25,373 nt of DNA from the NCBI GenBank assembly GCA_035651055.1, contig DASRGK010000038.1, positions 1 through 25,373 on the forward strand. Reading direction: 5' to 3'. The notes under the pieces were generated by a model. The model was not told where the DNA came from. It was given only the letters and a program-made list of their open reading frames with translations, and searched no databases. Numbering within the stretch: position 1 is the stretch's first letter; each line of letters begins with the position of its first letter. Below are positions 13,349 to 21,758 of the stretch, in pieces. Position numbers and translations under genes: made by a program. The DNA is from JAFKKF01 sp035651055 (GTDB taxonomy: Bacteria; Pseudomonadota; Alphaproteobacteria; Rhizobiales; Kaistiaceae).

Positions 13349-14263
13349 ATGACCGACACTATGACGGCAGAGGCGCCGAAGGCGCTGGTTCCCGCGGCGA
13401 CCAGGCTCGGGCCCGTCCATATCGCGGTCACCGATGCCGAGCGGGCCCTGGCGGTGTGGCGCGACATGGTCGGCCTCACCGTGATCGAGCGGAACGCCGG
13501 GCAGATTTCTCTCGGCGCCGGCGGCAGGACGCTGGTCGTGCTCGAGCCGAACGCCGCGATGCCGGCCGTCCAGAACCGCACCGGCCTCTATCACGTCGCC
13601 ATCCACGTGCCGAAGCGCCGCGATCTCGCCGTCGCGGTGGCTCGGCTCTTCAAGAACCGATTCCGCAACTCGCCCACCGACCATCTCGTCACCGAGACGA
13701 CGTATCTGTGGGACCTTGACGGGAACGGCATCGAACTGACCTTCGAGACGCCCGAGCGCGGCACGCTCCACAGCGACGGCGACATGTTTTACGGCATCGA
13801 CCGCAACGGCCGCCGTCATTCCGGCCGCGAGGCGGTCGACCTCGATTCGCTCTTCGCCGAACTGAAAGAGGGCGACGATCTCGGCGAGCCGATGCCGGCG
13901 GGAACGCGGATCGGCCACGTCCACGTCCATGTCGCCGACCTCGACGCGGCCATGCGCTTCTACAGCGAGGCGATCGGCTTCCGCCGCCTGATGCTCAACC
14001 GCCGCTTCCGGATGGGCGACGTGACCCTCGACTATCCGCCGCACATCGTTGCGTTCAACACGTGGGCGGGCGAGGGGGCCCTGCCGCCGCCGGCCAACGC
14101 CGCGGGGCTCCGCTGGTTCACGATCGAACTGCCGTCGGCCGGCGAACTGGCCGCCGCCAGGGCGCGCCTCGCCGCCGCGGGGGCGCAGGTCGCGGCGGTT
14201 GACGGCGGCGGGATCGAGACCGCCGACCCGTCGGGGAACAAGGTCAGGCTGGTCGTCGCCTGA
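13349..14263 (+). CDS. Two-module VOC protein, catechol-2,3-dioxygenase (CatE)-like
   Basis: A 304-residue protein with two VOC modules. The first is LGPVHIAVTDAERALAVWRD to GLYHVAIHVPKRRDLA and the DLDGNGIELTFE strand; the second is RIGHVHVHVADLDAAMRFY to ADPSGNKVRLVV. The order and motifs match the CatE group of extradiol ring-cleavage-like dioxygenases. A usual metal-ligand Glu of the second module may be replaced (GNKVRL), so catalysis is not certain. The divergent HxlR regulator suggests induction by a quinone or aromatic compound. GGGAGG at 13334-13339 serves either the GTG at 13346 or the ATG at 13349; I prefer the ATG. The next gene ends 3 bases away on the other strand. Confidence 0.88.
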   Translation: MTDTMTAEAPKALVPAATRLGPVHIAVTDAERALAVWRDMVGLTVIERNAGQISLGAGGRTLVVLEPNAAMPAVQNRTGLYHVAIHVPKRRDLAVAVARLFKNRFRNSPTDHLVTETTYLWDLDGNGIELTFETPERGTLHSDGDMFYGIDRNGRRHSGREAVDLDSLFAELKEGDDLGEPMPAGTRIGHVHVHVADLDAAMRFYSEAIGFRRLMLNRRFRMGDVTLDYPPHIVAFNTWAGEGALPPPANAAGLRWFTIELPSAGELAAARARLAAAGAQVAAVDGGGIETADPSGNKVRLVVA

Positions 14264-14266
14264 AGG

Positions 14267-14416
14267 CTACTTCGGCGGCTTCTGCTTCCAGGCGACCGTC
14301 GTTGCTGCCGGCTTGGCGCCGGCTCCGGACGACATCGGCATCGGCGCGCCCTTGGCGGCCTTCTCCTTCTTGGGTTTCCGGGCTTCCTTGTTGCCGCGCT
14401 GTTCGCGGTTTGCCAT
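14267..14416 (-). CDS. Small basic conserved protein (49 residues)
   Basis: A short gene read as MANREQRGNKEARKPKKEKA followed by AKGAPMPMSS, an Ala/Gly-rich linker and VAWKQKPPK. It is very rich in Lys, Arg and Glu at the N-terminus and looks disordered; I recall similar short MANREQR-type proteins in Rhizobiales. The strong Shine-Dalgarno GGAGG lies 7 bases before the ATG at 14416, and the frame ends 3 bases from the VOC stop. Function unknown; nucleic-acid or ribosome association would be a guess from charge. Confidence 0.75.
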   Translation of the reverse strand: MANREQRGNKEARKPKKEKAAKGAPMPMSSGAGAKPAATTVAWKQKPPK

Positions 14417-14565
14417 GGCTTGCCTCCATCTCCAGGCGGGGATTCGCCGTCGTCCCTGTGATAGCGAGGCCGGTCGCGGCCGGCAAATCGCCCGGCGCCT
14501 TTTCGCTGCCAGAATCGCGTGTTACCACCCGCCTCCTTCCGATCGCGGCGCCCTTCGAATCGCGC

Positions 14566-14985
14566 ATGAAGCTCCTCAGACAGTCCGGTATCCCGAGCAT
14601 CGCGATGCTCGCGCTTGGGGCGGCGCTCGCCGCCTCGCCGGCGCTTGCCGAAAAGATCGCCAACCCGGTTGCCGTCTTCGCCGGGCTCGACAAGATCACC
14701 GGCCGGATCATCAACTTCGACGTTTACATGGACGAGACGGTGCAGTTCGGGGCGCTGCAGGTGACGCCGCGCGTCTGCTACACGCGCCCGCCGACCGAGC
14801 CGCCGCAGACCGACGCCTTCGTCCAGGTCGACGAGATCACGCTCAACCGGAAGGTCCGCCGCATCTTCTCGGGCTGGATGTTTGCCGCGAGCCCGGGCCT
14901 GCACGCGGTCGACCACGCCGTCTATGACGTCTGGCTCACCGACTGCAAGATGTCCTCGACGGTTCCGCCGCCGGCCAAGAAGTAG
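14566..14985 (+). CDS. DUF2155 domain-containing exported protein
   Basis: A 139-residue protein with a signal peptide (MKLLRQSGIPSIAMLALGAA, ending around ASPALAEK at 29-30). It has the DUF2155 pattern: AVFAGLDKITGRIINFDV, then LQVTPRVCYTRPPTEPPQTD, FSGWMFAASPGLHAVDH and VYDVWLTDCK. Two conserved cysteines (in RVCYTR and TDCK) may form a disulfide in the periplasm. The family is restricted mainly to Alphaproteobacteria and has no assigned function. Its 3' end overlaps the 3' end of aat on the other strand by 64 bases. Confidence 0.92.
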   Translation: MKLLRQSGIPSIAMLALGAALAASPALAEKIANPVAVFAGLDKITGRIINFDVYMDETVQFGALQVTPRVCYTRPPTEPPQTDAFVQVDEITLNRKVRRIFSGWMFAASPGLHAVDHAVYDVWLTDCKMSSTVPPPAKK

Positions 14986-15593
14986 AAGTCGGCCTCTTCG
15001 GCAATCGCTCCTTCGAGGAGCGCCTGATAGACGCGGCGCTCGACGTCGATGGCGCCGAACTGCTTCAGGTGGCTGGTGGTGAACTGGGTATCGAGCAGGC
15101 GGTAGCCGCCCAGTTTCAGCCGCCCGACGAGGTAAACCAGAGCGACCTTGGAAGCGTCCGTCTGCCGCGAGAACATGCTCTCGCCGAAGAACGCGGCGCC
15201 GAGGCTGACGCCGTACAGGCCGCCGACCAGCCGGCCGTCGCTCCAGGCCTCCACCGTATGCGCGTGGCCGAGGCGGAAGAGGTCGCCGTAAAGCCGCCGG
15301 ATGCGCTTGTTGATCCAGGTCTTCGGCCGCTCCGGCCGCGCCTCGGCGCAGGCGGCGATCACCGCGTCGAAGTCGTGGTCGATACGGATTTCAAAAGGTT
15401 CGGCGGCGACGGTCCGGGCGAGGCGGCGGGGCAGGTGAAAGCGGTCGAGCGGGATGATCCCGCGCAGCTCCGGCTCGATCCAGTGCAATGCCGGATCGTC
15501 GGCCGACTCGGCCATCGGAAAGATGCCGACCGCATAGGCCTTGAGCAGCACCTGCGGCGTGATTTCGAGGAGAATGTCGTCGCGGGATGCCAT
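14922..15593 (-). CDS. aat: Leucyl/phenylalanyl-tRNA--protein transferase
   Basis: A 223-residue Aat that adds Leu or Phe from aminoacyl-tRNA to N-terminal Arg/Lys of proteins, creating N-degrons for ClpS/ClpAP. Clear family segments are YAVGIFPMAE (15-24), HWIEPELRGIIPL, the central HAHTVEAWSDGRLVGGLYGV, then GESMFSRQTDASKVAL and LLDTQFTTSHLKQFGA. It begins 25 bases after accC and is probably the last gene of the aroQ-accB-accC-aat unit. The overlap with the convergent DUF2155 gene is the only odd point. Confidence 0.96.
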   Translation of the reverse strand: MASRDDILLEITPQVLLKAYAVGIFPMAESADDPALHWIEPELRGIIPLDRFHLPRRLARTVAAEPFEIRIDHDFDAVIAACAEARPERPKTWINKRIRRLYGDLFRLGHAHTVEAWSDGRLVGGLYGVSLGAAFFGESMFSRQTDASKVALVYLVGRLKLGGYRLLDTQFTTSHLKQFGAIDVERRVYQALLEGAIAEEADFYFLAGGGTVEDILQSVSQTS

Positions 15594-15618
15594 TGCGTTC
15601 CGCCCGGAACCGAGAAGC

Positions 15619-16983
15619 TCACGCCGGCTTGGTCGCCGCGAGCTTCTTCTCCAGCCAGTGGATGTCGTAGCGGCCGGCGGCGATATCGGGGTCGTCGACG
15701 AGATCGCGAAAGAGCGGGATCGTCGTCTGGATGCCGTCGATGACGAATTCGTCGAGCGCGCGGCGCAGCCGCATCATGCATTCCTGCCGCGTGCGGCCGT
15801 GGACGATCAGCTTGCCGATCAGCGAGTCATAATAGGGCGGGATCCGGTAGCCCTGATAGACGGCCGAATCGACGCGCACGCCGAGGCCGCCCGGGGGATG
15901 GTAGTAGGTGATCAAGCCGGGGGAGGCGGCGAAGGTGCGCGGGTTCTCCGCGTTGATGCGGCATTCGATGGCGTGGCCGGAGACCTTCACGTCATCCTGG
16001 CGGAGGGAGAGCGGCCGGCCGGAGGCGATGCTGATCTGCTCGTTGACGAGGTCGAAGCCGGTCGTCGCCTCGGTGACCGGATGCTCCACCTGGAGGCGGG
16101 TGTTCATCTCGATGAAATAGAACTCGCCGTCCTCGTAGAGGAACTCGATCGTGCCGGCTCCGGAATACTGGAGCTTCGCCATGGCATCGGCGACGATGCC
16201 GCCGATGCGGGCGCGCGCTTCCGGCTCGATCACCGGGCTCGGCGCCTCTTCCCAGATCTTCTGGTGGCGGCGCTGCAGCGAGCAGTCGCGCTCGTTGAGG
16301 TGGATGGCGTTGCCCTTGCCGTCGCCCATCACCTGGACTTCGATGTGGCGCGGCTTCTCGAGGTACTTTTCGAGGTAGAGCGAGTCGTCGCCGAAGGCGG
16401 CGCGCGCCTCGCTGCGAGCGGTCGAAAGCGCGTCGACGAGGTCGTCGGCGGTGCGCGCGACCTTCATGCCGCGGCCGCCGCCGCCCGCCGCCGCCTTGAC
16501 GAGGACCGGGTAGCCGATCTCGGAAGCGAGCCGCCGCGCCTCGACATCGTTGGTGAGCTTGCCGTCCGAGCCGGGCACGACCGGGATGCCGAGGCGGACG
16601 GCTGTGCGCTTGGCCTCGATCTTGTCGCCCATGATGCGGATGTGTTCGGCGCTCGGGCCGATGAAGGCGATGTTGTGGGCGGCGAGGATATCGGCGAAGC
16701 GGGCGTTCTCGGACAGGAAGCCGTAGCCGGGATGCACGGCGGATGCGCCCGTGATCTCGCAGGCGGCGACGATCTGCGGAATGTTGAGGTAGGACTCGCG
16801 CGCCGGCGGCGGGCCGATGCAGACGCTCTCGTCGGCAAGCCGGACATGCATGGCGTCGGCGTCGGCGGTCGAGTGGACCGCCACGGTGGCGATGCCCAGT
16901 TCCTTGCAGGCGCGCAGGACGCGGAGCGCGATCTCGCCGCGGTTGGCGATCAGGATCTTATCGAAAAGCGGCGGCAGGCTCAT
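15619..16983 (-). CDS. accC: Acetyl-CoA carboxylase, biotin carboxylase subunit
   Basis: A 454-residue ATP-grasp enzyme that carboxylates the biotin on AccB with ATP and bicarbonate, the first half-reaction of malonyl-CoA synthesis. The N-terminal segment FDKILIANRGEIALRVLRAC, the glycine-rich ATP loop KAAAGGGGRGMK (163-174) and the signature EMNTRLQVEHPVTE (292-305) are all intact. Length is normal for the family. Its ATG overlaps the accB stop by 4 bases (ATGA), indicating translational coupling. Confidence 0.98.
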   Translation of the reverse strand: MSLPPLFDKILIANRGEIALRVLRACKELGIATVAVHSTADADAMHVRLADESVCIGPPPARESYLNIPQIVAACEITGASAVHPGYGFLSENARFADILAAHNIAFIGPSAEHIRIMGDKIEAKRTAVRLGIPVVPGSDGKLTNDVEARRLASEIGYPVLVKAAAGGGGRGMKVARTADDLVDALSTARSEARAAFGDDSLYLEKYLEKPRHIEVQVMGDGKGNAIHLNERDCSLQRRHQKIWEEAPSPVIEPEARARIGGIVADAMAKLQYSGAGTIEFLYEDGEFYFIEMNTRLQVEHPVTEATTGFDLVNEQISIASGRPLSLRQDDVKVSGHAIECRINAENPRTFAASPGLITYYHPPGGLGVRVDSAVYQGYRIPPYYDSLIGKLIVHGRTRQECMMRLRRALDEFVIDGIQTTIPLFRDLVDDPDIAAGRYDIHWLEKKLAATKPA

Positions 16984-17450
16984 TCGATGATCATCAGCGG
17001 CTCGCCATATTCGACCGGCTGGGCGTCCTCGACCATGATCTGCTTCACGGTCCCGGCGCGCGGCGCCGGGATCTGGTTCATCGTCTTCATCGCCTCGACG
17101 ATGAGGACGGTCTGGCCCTCGCTCACCCGGTCGCCGACCTCGACATAGGGCCGCTTGCCCGGCTCGGGCGCGCGGAAGGCGGTGCCGACCATCGGCGAAA
17201 GGACGGCGCCGGGATGGCTGGCATCGTCGGAGCCGGCTTCGGGGCGGGCCGCCGGGCCGGCTGCGGGCGCGGCCGCGGCCTGGGGCGGCGGCGCGTATTG
17301 CGGAGCGGCGGCGGTCAATGTGAAGGAGCGGGCGACCTTGATGCGGGTATCGCCGCGCTCGACTTCGATCTCCGAAAGCCCGGTCTCCGCCAGCAGCTCG
17401 GCGAGCTCGCGGATGAGTTCCTTGTCGACGATCGGTCGCTTGTCGGTCAT
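16980..17450 (-). CDS. accB: Acetyl-CoA carboxylase, biotin carboxyl carrier protein
   Basis: A 156-residue BCCP. A short N-terminal helical part (1-42) binds the carboxylase, an Ala/Pro linker (47-72) follows, and the C-terminal biotinyl domain has the biotin-accepting Lys122 in VEAMKTMNQI. It overlaps the aroQ stop by 4 bases and the accC start by 4 bases, so the three are translated in series. Confidence 0.98.
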   Translation of the reverse strand: MTDKRPIVDKELIRELAELLAETGLSEIEVERGDTRIKVARSFTLTAAAPQYAPPPQAAAAPAAGPAARPEAGSDDASHPGAVLSPMVGTAFRAPEPGKRPYVEVGDRVSEGQTVLIVEAMKTMNQIPAPRAGTVKQIMVEDAQPVEYGEPLMIIE

Positions 17451-17911
17451 CGCTTCGTTTCTTTGGACCTGCGGGACTCGGCCGCGCTCACGGCGGCTTC
17501 CAGCGCCATCACGTAACCGCGCGGGCCGAAGCCGCAGATCATGCCGACCGCGACCGGCGAGATCATGGAATGGTGGCGGAAGGATTCGCGCGCGAAAATA
17601 TTGGAGAGATGGACCTCGACGAAGGGGATGCCGGAACCGCGGATCGCGTCGTGCAAGGCGATCGAGGTGTGGGTGTAGGCCCCGGCATTGAGCACAGCCG
17701 CGACGGCCTTGTCGCCGGCCTCCTGCACCCAGCCGACCAGCTCGCCTTCGAGGTTGGTCTGGCGGAAGTCGACCTTGCAGCCGAGCCGTTTGCCGGCGGC
17801 GACGCAGTCCGCCTCGATGTCGGCCAGCGTCCGCGTTCCGTAGATCGCCGGCTCGCGCTTGCCGAGCAGGTTGAGGTTCGGCCCGTTGAGGACGAAGACC
17901 GTTGCCGCCAT
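17447..17911 (-). CDS. aroQ: Type II 3-dehydroquinate dehydratase
   Basis: A 154-residue enzyme of the shikimate pathway that dehydrates 3-dehydroquinate to 3-dehydroshikimate as a dodecamer. Catalytic features are in place: LNGPNLNLLGKREPAIYG with Tyr24, NAGAYTHTSIALHDAI (75-90), and VEVHLSNIFARESFR with His101. The ATG at 17911 begins the conserved MAATVFVLNGPN; an upstream ATG at 17950 would add 13 unrelated residues. It leads the coupled accBC cluster, an arrangement common in Proteobacteria. Confidence 0.97.
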   Translation of the reverse strand: MAATVFVLNGPNLNLLGKREPAIYGTRTLADIEADCVAAGKRLGCKVDFRQTNLEGELVGWVQEAGDKAVAAVLNAGAYTHTSIALHDAIRGSGIPFVEVHLSNIFARESFRHHSMISPVAVGMICGFGPRGYVMALEAAVSAAESRRSKETKR

Positions 17912-17976
17912 CCGCTGACTGTTCCTGTCGCCAGGGCGTCCGTCAAGCAAGCGACGGCGCCGGAAAAAGCCCGGTG

Positions 17977-18004
17977 GTTATAGGGGGTTGGGCGGCAAAG
18001 CAAA
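17977..18004 (-). promoter_or_regulatory. Candidate promoter of aroQ-accB-accC-aat
   Basis: The minus strand shows TATAAC (17977-17982) with a TTTGCT-like -35 at 17999-18004 and a 16-base spacer, 66 bases before the aroQ start. This is only a moderate match, but it lies in the 131-base gap that separates the cluster from the DsbA-like gene. Confidence 0.35.
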
Positions 18005-18042
18005 AGGGATGAACGGCCGCTGTGGACAGCGTGGCGGCGCGG

Positions 18043-18981
18043 TCACGAGCAGGTCGGTTGCCCGCAGCGGACCTCGTCGATCTTCTGCTTCAGCGCCTCG
18101 TAGCCGACGGCGCCGACCACGACCTCCTTCGGCGTGACGTAGGAAGGCGTGCCGGAAAGGGCGAGCTTGGCGGCAAGATCATAGACCTCGTTGATCGTCG
18201 CCTTGATCTCGTCCGACTTCATCGCCTCGGCGAGCTTGGCCTTGTCGATGCCGAGCTCCTCGGCCACTTCCATGGCGCGCTCGCCGTTGACCTGGCCGCG
18301 CTCGCTCAGCATCGCGTCGTGGTAGTCGAGGTACTTCTCCGGCGCGACCATGTTGACCGCGACGGCGACCTGCGCCGCCTCGACCGAGCCTTCGCCGAGC
18401 ACGGGGAATTCCTTGAGGACGACGCGCAGGTCCTTGTCCTTGGCGAGCAGCTCCTTCATGTCGGCATGGGCCCGCCGGCAGTAGGTGCAGTTGTAGTCGA
18501 AGAACTCGACGAGGGTGACCTTGCCTTCGGGATTGCCGAGGACGACCTGGCGCTTGGAGGAGAAGAGGAGGTCCTTGTTGTCCTGGATCGCGCTCACCTG
18601 CTGCGCGGCGGCGGCCGCGTCCTCCTTCTTCTGGAGGGCGTCCATGGCGTCGCGGATGATCTCGGGATTGGCGATCAGGTAATTCTTGATGATCGCCTCG
18701 ACCTCGGCGCGCTGGTCGTCGCTGAGCTCGGCCATCGCCACCTTGGTGGCGGGAACCGGCGTCGCGGCCGGCGCGGTCACGGCCGGCGTGGCGGCCACGT
18801 CGGCCTCCGTCGGCATGCCCGGCCGGAGCAGGTCGGGATGGTCCTTCAGGTACTTTGCGATCAGCGCGCCGGTCTCGGCCTCGCCCATCGGACGCGGGTT
18901 CAATTCGCGGCCGCCAACATAGGCGATCGCGCCGACGGCAACCGCACCAACCACAGCCAGTGCGACGAGGCGAGCACTCAT
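18043..18981 (-). CDS. DsbA/ScsC-like thiol-disulfide oxidoreductase, membrane-anchored or exported
   Basis: A 312-residue protein. The N-terminus is a signal anchor (about 4-22). A thioredoxin-fold domain starts near 150 with the active site CTYC (165-168) and a cis-proline in SGTPSYV. The region before it contains two copies of a helical motif, ALIAKYLKDHPDLL (39-52) and AIIKNYLIANPEII (96-109), separated by an Ala/Pro/Thr-rich linker. This resembles the N-terminal oligomerisation segment of ScsC/DsbG-like proteins, here doubled. It should form or isomerise disulfides in periplasmic proteins. It begins 25 bases after the M48 gene stop, so the two are likely co-transcribed. Confidence 0.92.
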   Translation of the reverse strand: MSARLVALAVVGAVAVGAIAYVGGRELNPRPMGEAETGALIAKYLKDHPDLLRPGMPTEADVAATPAVTAPAATPVPATKVAMAELSDDQRAEVEAIIKNYLIANPEIIRDAMDALQKKEDAAAAAQQVSAIQDNKDLLFSSKRQVVLGNPEGKVTLVEFFDYNCTYCRRAHADMKELLAKDKDLRVVLKEFPVLGEGSVEAAQVAVAVNMVAPEKYLDYHDAMLSERGQVNGERAMEVAEELGIDKAKLAEAMKSDEIKATINEVYDLAAKLALSGTPSYVTPKEVVVGAVGYEALKQKIDEVRCGQPTCS

Positions 18982-19006
18982 TCGGGGGATTCTCCGGCGC
19001 GCGCGC

Positions 19007-20416
19007 CTACTGGCGCACGATCGGGGGTTTATAGGACACGATATCTTCGGCGCGAAGCCAGCCGGGCGAGCCCGCTTTCAATTTTACTTGAGCGCGCTTG
19101 GCGTGGGTGCGGGCCTCGGGGAAGTCGCCGTCGACGAAGAGACCCTCGGCGGTGGCGAGTTCCGCCATGGCGATATCGCTCTTCGAGGCATAGGCGCGGG
19201 CAAGCGCGCGGTAGCCGACCGGCATGTCATGGTCGGTCTGGAGCGCGGCATTCAGCACCTCGATGGCAGCATCCATGTTGGCCGCGCCGCCGACGGCGAC
19301 CAGGGCCTGGCCGTAGAGGATGCGGATGAGCGAGGCCCGCGGGGCCAGTTCCACCGCCCGCTTCAGCGGCGCCAGCGCTTCGTTGGGCTTGCCGCCCTCG
19401 AGGAGGGCCTGGCCCTTCAGTTCGTAGAAATAGGCGTCGGACGGATCGGCGGCGATGAGCCCGTCGACGGCCTTGACGACGTTGACAAGCGAGCCGCGGC
19501 GATAGAGCGCGATGGCGCGGGCATATTTCGCCGGCAGGCTGTTGTCGGTCATCGGGTATTCGCGGTTGACGCGCTCCGGCGACCAGGTGAAGCCGATGAG
19601 CTTGGCCCGCACGAGGTCGTGGCGGCGCTTGAGCGCCGCGGAGTCCTTGACGTTGGCGAACTTGTCGGCGGCGGCGAGCGCCTCCAGGCTCCGCACGCGC
19701 TCCGCCGGCATCGGATGGGTCTGGGTGTAGGGGTCGACGGAGCGGGCGCTCACCAGCGACTCGGAAGAGAGGCGCTTCATCATGTTGAGGAGGCCGTTGC
19801 CCGACTGGCCGGTCTTGACGAGAAAGTCCATCGCGGACCGGTCGGCGGCGGCTTCCTGGCCGCGGACGTAGGCGAGGATCGAGCGCTGGCCGATCTGCAT
19901 GGACGCGGCGGCGATGCCCTGACCGAGATCGCCGAGGCCCTTGACCCCGCTCGCGGCCCCGGCAATCGCCACGCCGAAGCCGATCAGCGCCGCCGCGAGC
20001 ACCGAGTTCTGCGTCGACTGAACCCGCTGGCGGATGCTGCCGAGATCGCCATGGGCAAGGTGCCCGGTTTCATGGGCGATCACGCCGATCAGCTCGTTCG
20101 GCGTTTCGGCGCGGATGATCGCGCCGGTATTGACGAACATCCGGTCGGCGCTCGACACGAACGCGTTGAAGGAGTCGTCGTTGACGACGAGGATCTTGAC
20201 GCCGGTGGCGCGAATCCCGGCCGCCTTGAAGATCGGCCGGGCATAATCCTGGATCAGCGCCTCGGTTTCCGCGTCGCGCACGATGCCGGCCGCGGTGGCG
20301 GGGACGATGCCGACCGCCAGGACGGCGACGGCGAGGGCGGTGCCGGCCATGAAACGGCGCCGGCCGCGGCGATTTCCGGCCTCTGTGACGTGTTCCTGGC
20401 GCCCGGATGCCGGCAT
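19007..20416 (-). CDS. M48 family metalloprotease with TPR repeats (BepA/YfgC-like)
   Basis: A 469-residue periplasmic zinc protease. The signal region at about 20-43 (FMAGTALAVAVLAVGIVPATA) is preceded by a run of arginines. The zinc site HETGH lies at 115-119, with third ligand Glu188 in YVRGQEAAADR. The DPYTQTHPMPAERV substrate-loop motif follows. The second half (about 285-450) has tetratricopeptide repeats, such as AYFYELKGQALLEGGKPNEA. BepA-type enzymes degrade or help assemble outer-membrane proteins, consistent with a neighbouring DsbA-like gene. An internal start at Met23 (20350) is possible but has no better ribosome site. Confidence 0.93.
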   Translation of the reverse strand: MPASGRQEHVTEAGNRRGRRRFMAGTALAVAVLAVGIVPATAAGIVRDAETEALIQDYARPIFKAAGIRATGVKILVVNDDSFNAFVSSADRMFVNTGAIIRAETPNELIGVIAHETGHLAHGDLGSIRQRVQSTQNSVLAAALIGFGVAIAGAASGVKGLGDLGQGIAAASMQIGQRSILAYVRGQEAAADRSAMDFLVKTGQSGNGLLNMMKRLSSESLVSARSVDPYTQTHPMPAERVRSLEALAAADKFANVKDSAALKRRHDLVRAKLIGFTWSPERVNREYPMTDNSLPAKYARAIALYRRGSLVNVVKAVDGLIAADPSDAYFYELKGQALLEGGKPNEALAPLKRAVELAPRASLIRILYGQALVAVGGAANMDAAIEVLNAALQTDHDMPVGYRALARAYASKSDIAMAELATAEGLFVDGDFPEARTHAKRAQVKLKAGSPGWLRAEDIVSYKPPIVRQ

Positions 20417-20508
20417 TGGCCCAACTACCCCGATTGCAAAGTCCTTGACGGGCCGCGAAATGGCCGCGAATTGGGGCAGGACAAAGACTTGCCGCAGGAC
20501 GCCCTCCC

Positions 20509-21675
20509 ATGAATCAACCGGCGAAACCGGGACCCTCGCGCCGCAGCGCCGTCGAGCCGTTCCTCGCCATGGACGTGCTCCGGGCGGCGGTCGAACGCGA
20601 GCATGCCGGCGGAAGCGTGATCCACATGGAGGTCGGGCAGCCCGGCGCGCCGGCGCCGGGGCCGGTGCTGGAAGCGGCCCGGCAGGCGCTCGCCGACGGG
20701 CGGCTCGGCTACACCGAGGCGCTCGGCATCCGCCGCCTCCGCGCGCGGATCGCGCGGCACTATGCCGAGGCCTACGGGATCGACCTGCCGGTCGAGCGCG
20801 TCGCCGTCACGACCGGCTCGTCGGCGGCGTTCAATCTGGCGTTCCTCGCCGCCTTCGATCCGGGCGACCGGGTCGCCGTGACCGCGCCCGGCTATCCCGC
20901 CTACCGGAACATCCTCAGCGCGCTCGGGCTCGAAGTCGTCGAGATCGAGGTCGGGCGGGAGACGCGCCATGTGCTGACGCCGGAGATGCTCGCGGCGGCG
21001 CATCGCGAGAAGCGGCTTGCCGGCGTCCTGGTCGCAAGTCCCGCCAATCCGAGCGGCACGATGATGCATCCCGAGGCACTGAAGGCCCTGGTCGAGGCGG
21101 CGGACGATATCGGCATCCGCTTCATCTCCGACGAGATCTACCACGGCCTCGTCTACGACGGCGAAGCCGAGACCGCCTTGCGCTGGTCGCAGTCCGTCAT
21201 CGTCATCAACTCGTTCTCCAAATATTACTGCATGACCGGCTGGCGGATCGGCTGGATGGTCCTGCCCGAGGAACTGGTCCGGCCGGTCGAGCGGATCGCG
21301 CAGAACCTCTACATATCGCCGCCCGACCTGTCGCAGCGGGCGGCGGTGGCGGCGTTCGACGCGAGGCCGGAACTGGAGGCGGTGAAAGCCGGCTATGCCG
21401 CCAACCGGGCCCTCCTCCTCGATGCCCTGCCGCGGATCGGCTTCGACGACTACCTGCCCGTCGACGGGGCGTTCTACGTCTATGCGTCGGCCCGCCGGTT
21501 CTCGAACGATTCGGTCGATTTCGCGCGCCGGATGCTGGCGGAGGCGGGCGTGGCCGCAACGCCCGGACCCGATTTCGACCGCGCCCGCGGGCATTCCATG
21601 ATCCGCTTCTCGTTCGCCGGGACGGGCGCCGACATGGCGGAGGCCATGCGCCGCCTTCAGGGCTGGCTGAAATAG
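20509..21675 (+). CDS. PLP-dependent class I/II aminotransferase
   Basis: A 388-residue fold-type I aminotransferase of the aspartate-aminotransferase family. PLP-binding residues are visible: N180 in SPANPSGT, D208 and Y211 in SDEIYHGL, and the Schiff-base lysine K238 in INSFSKYYCMTGWRIGW. The substrate preference cannot be read from sequence; relatives are annotated as aspartate/tyrosine/aromatic or alanine aminotransferases. It is divergent from the M48 gene with 92 bases between starts and is followed by pgi after 83 bases. Confidence 0.94.
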   Translation: MNQPAKPGPSRRSAVEPFLAMDVLRAAVEREHAGGSVIHMEVGQPGAPAPGPVLEAARQALADGRLGYTEALGIRRLRARIARHYAEAYGIDLPVERVAVTTGSSAAFNLAFLAAFDPGDRVAVTAPGYPAYRNILSALGLEVVEIEVGRETRHVLTPEMLAAAHREKRLAGVLVASPANPSGTMMHPEALKALVEAADDIGIRFISDEIYHGLVYDGEAETALRWSQSVIVINSFSKYYCMTGWRIGWMVLPEELVRPVERIAQNLYISPPDLSQRAAVAAFDARPELEAVKAGYAANRALLLDALPRIGFDDYLPVDGAFYVYASARRFSNDSVDFARRMLAEAGVAATPGPDFDRARGHSMIRFSFAGTGADMAEAMRRLQGWLK

Positions 21676-21758
21676 TCGCCGGCAGCGACGAATTTCCGCC
21701 TGACCCGGCGGCCAGGGTTCGCTAGGCTTCGCCGATCGCCTGCCGGAGTCCGACTTTC

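Noticed and set aside
20320..20416. Twin-arginine signal in the M48 protease
   Set aside because: The arginine run before FMAG is suggestive, but the S/T-RR-x-F-L-K pattern is incomplete; ordinary Sec export is equally likely.
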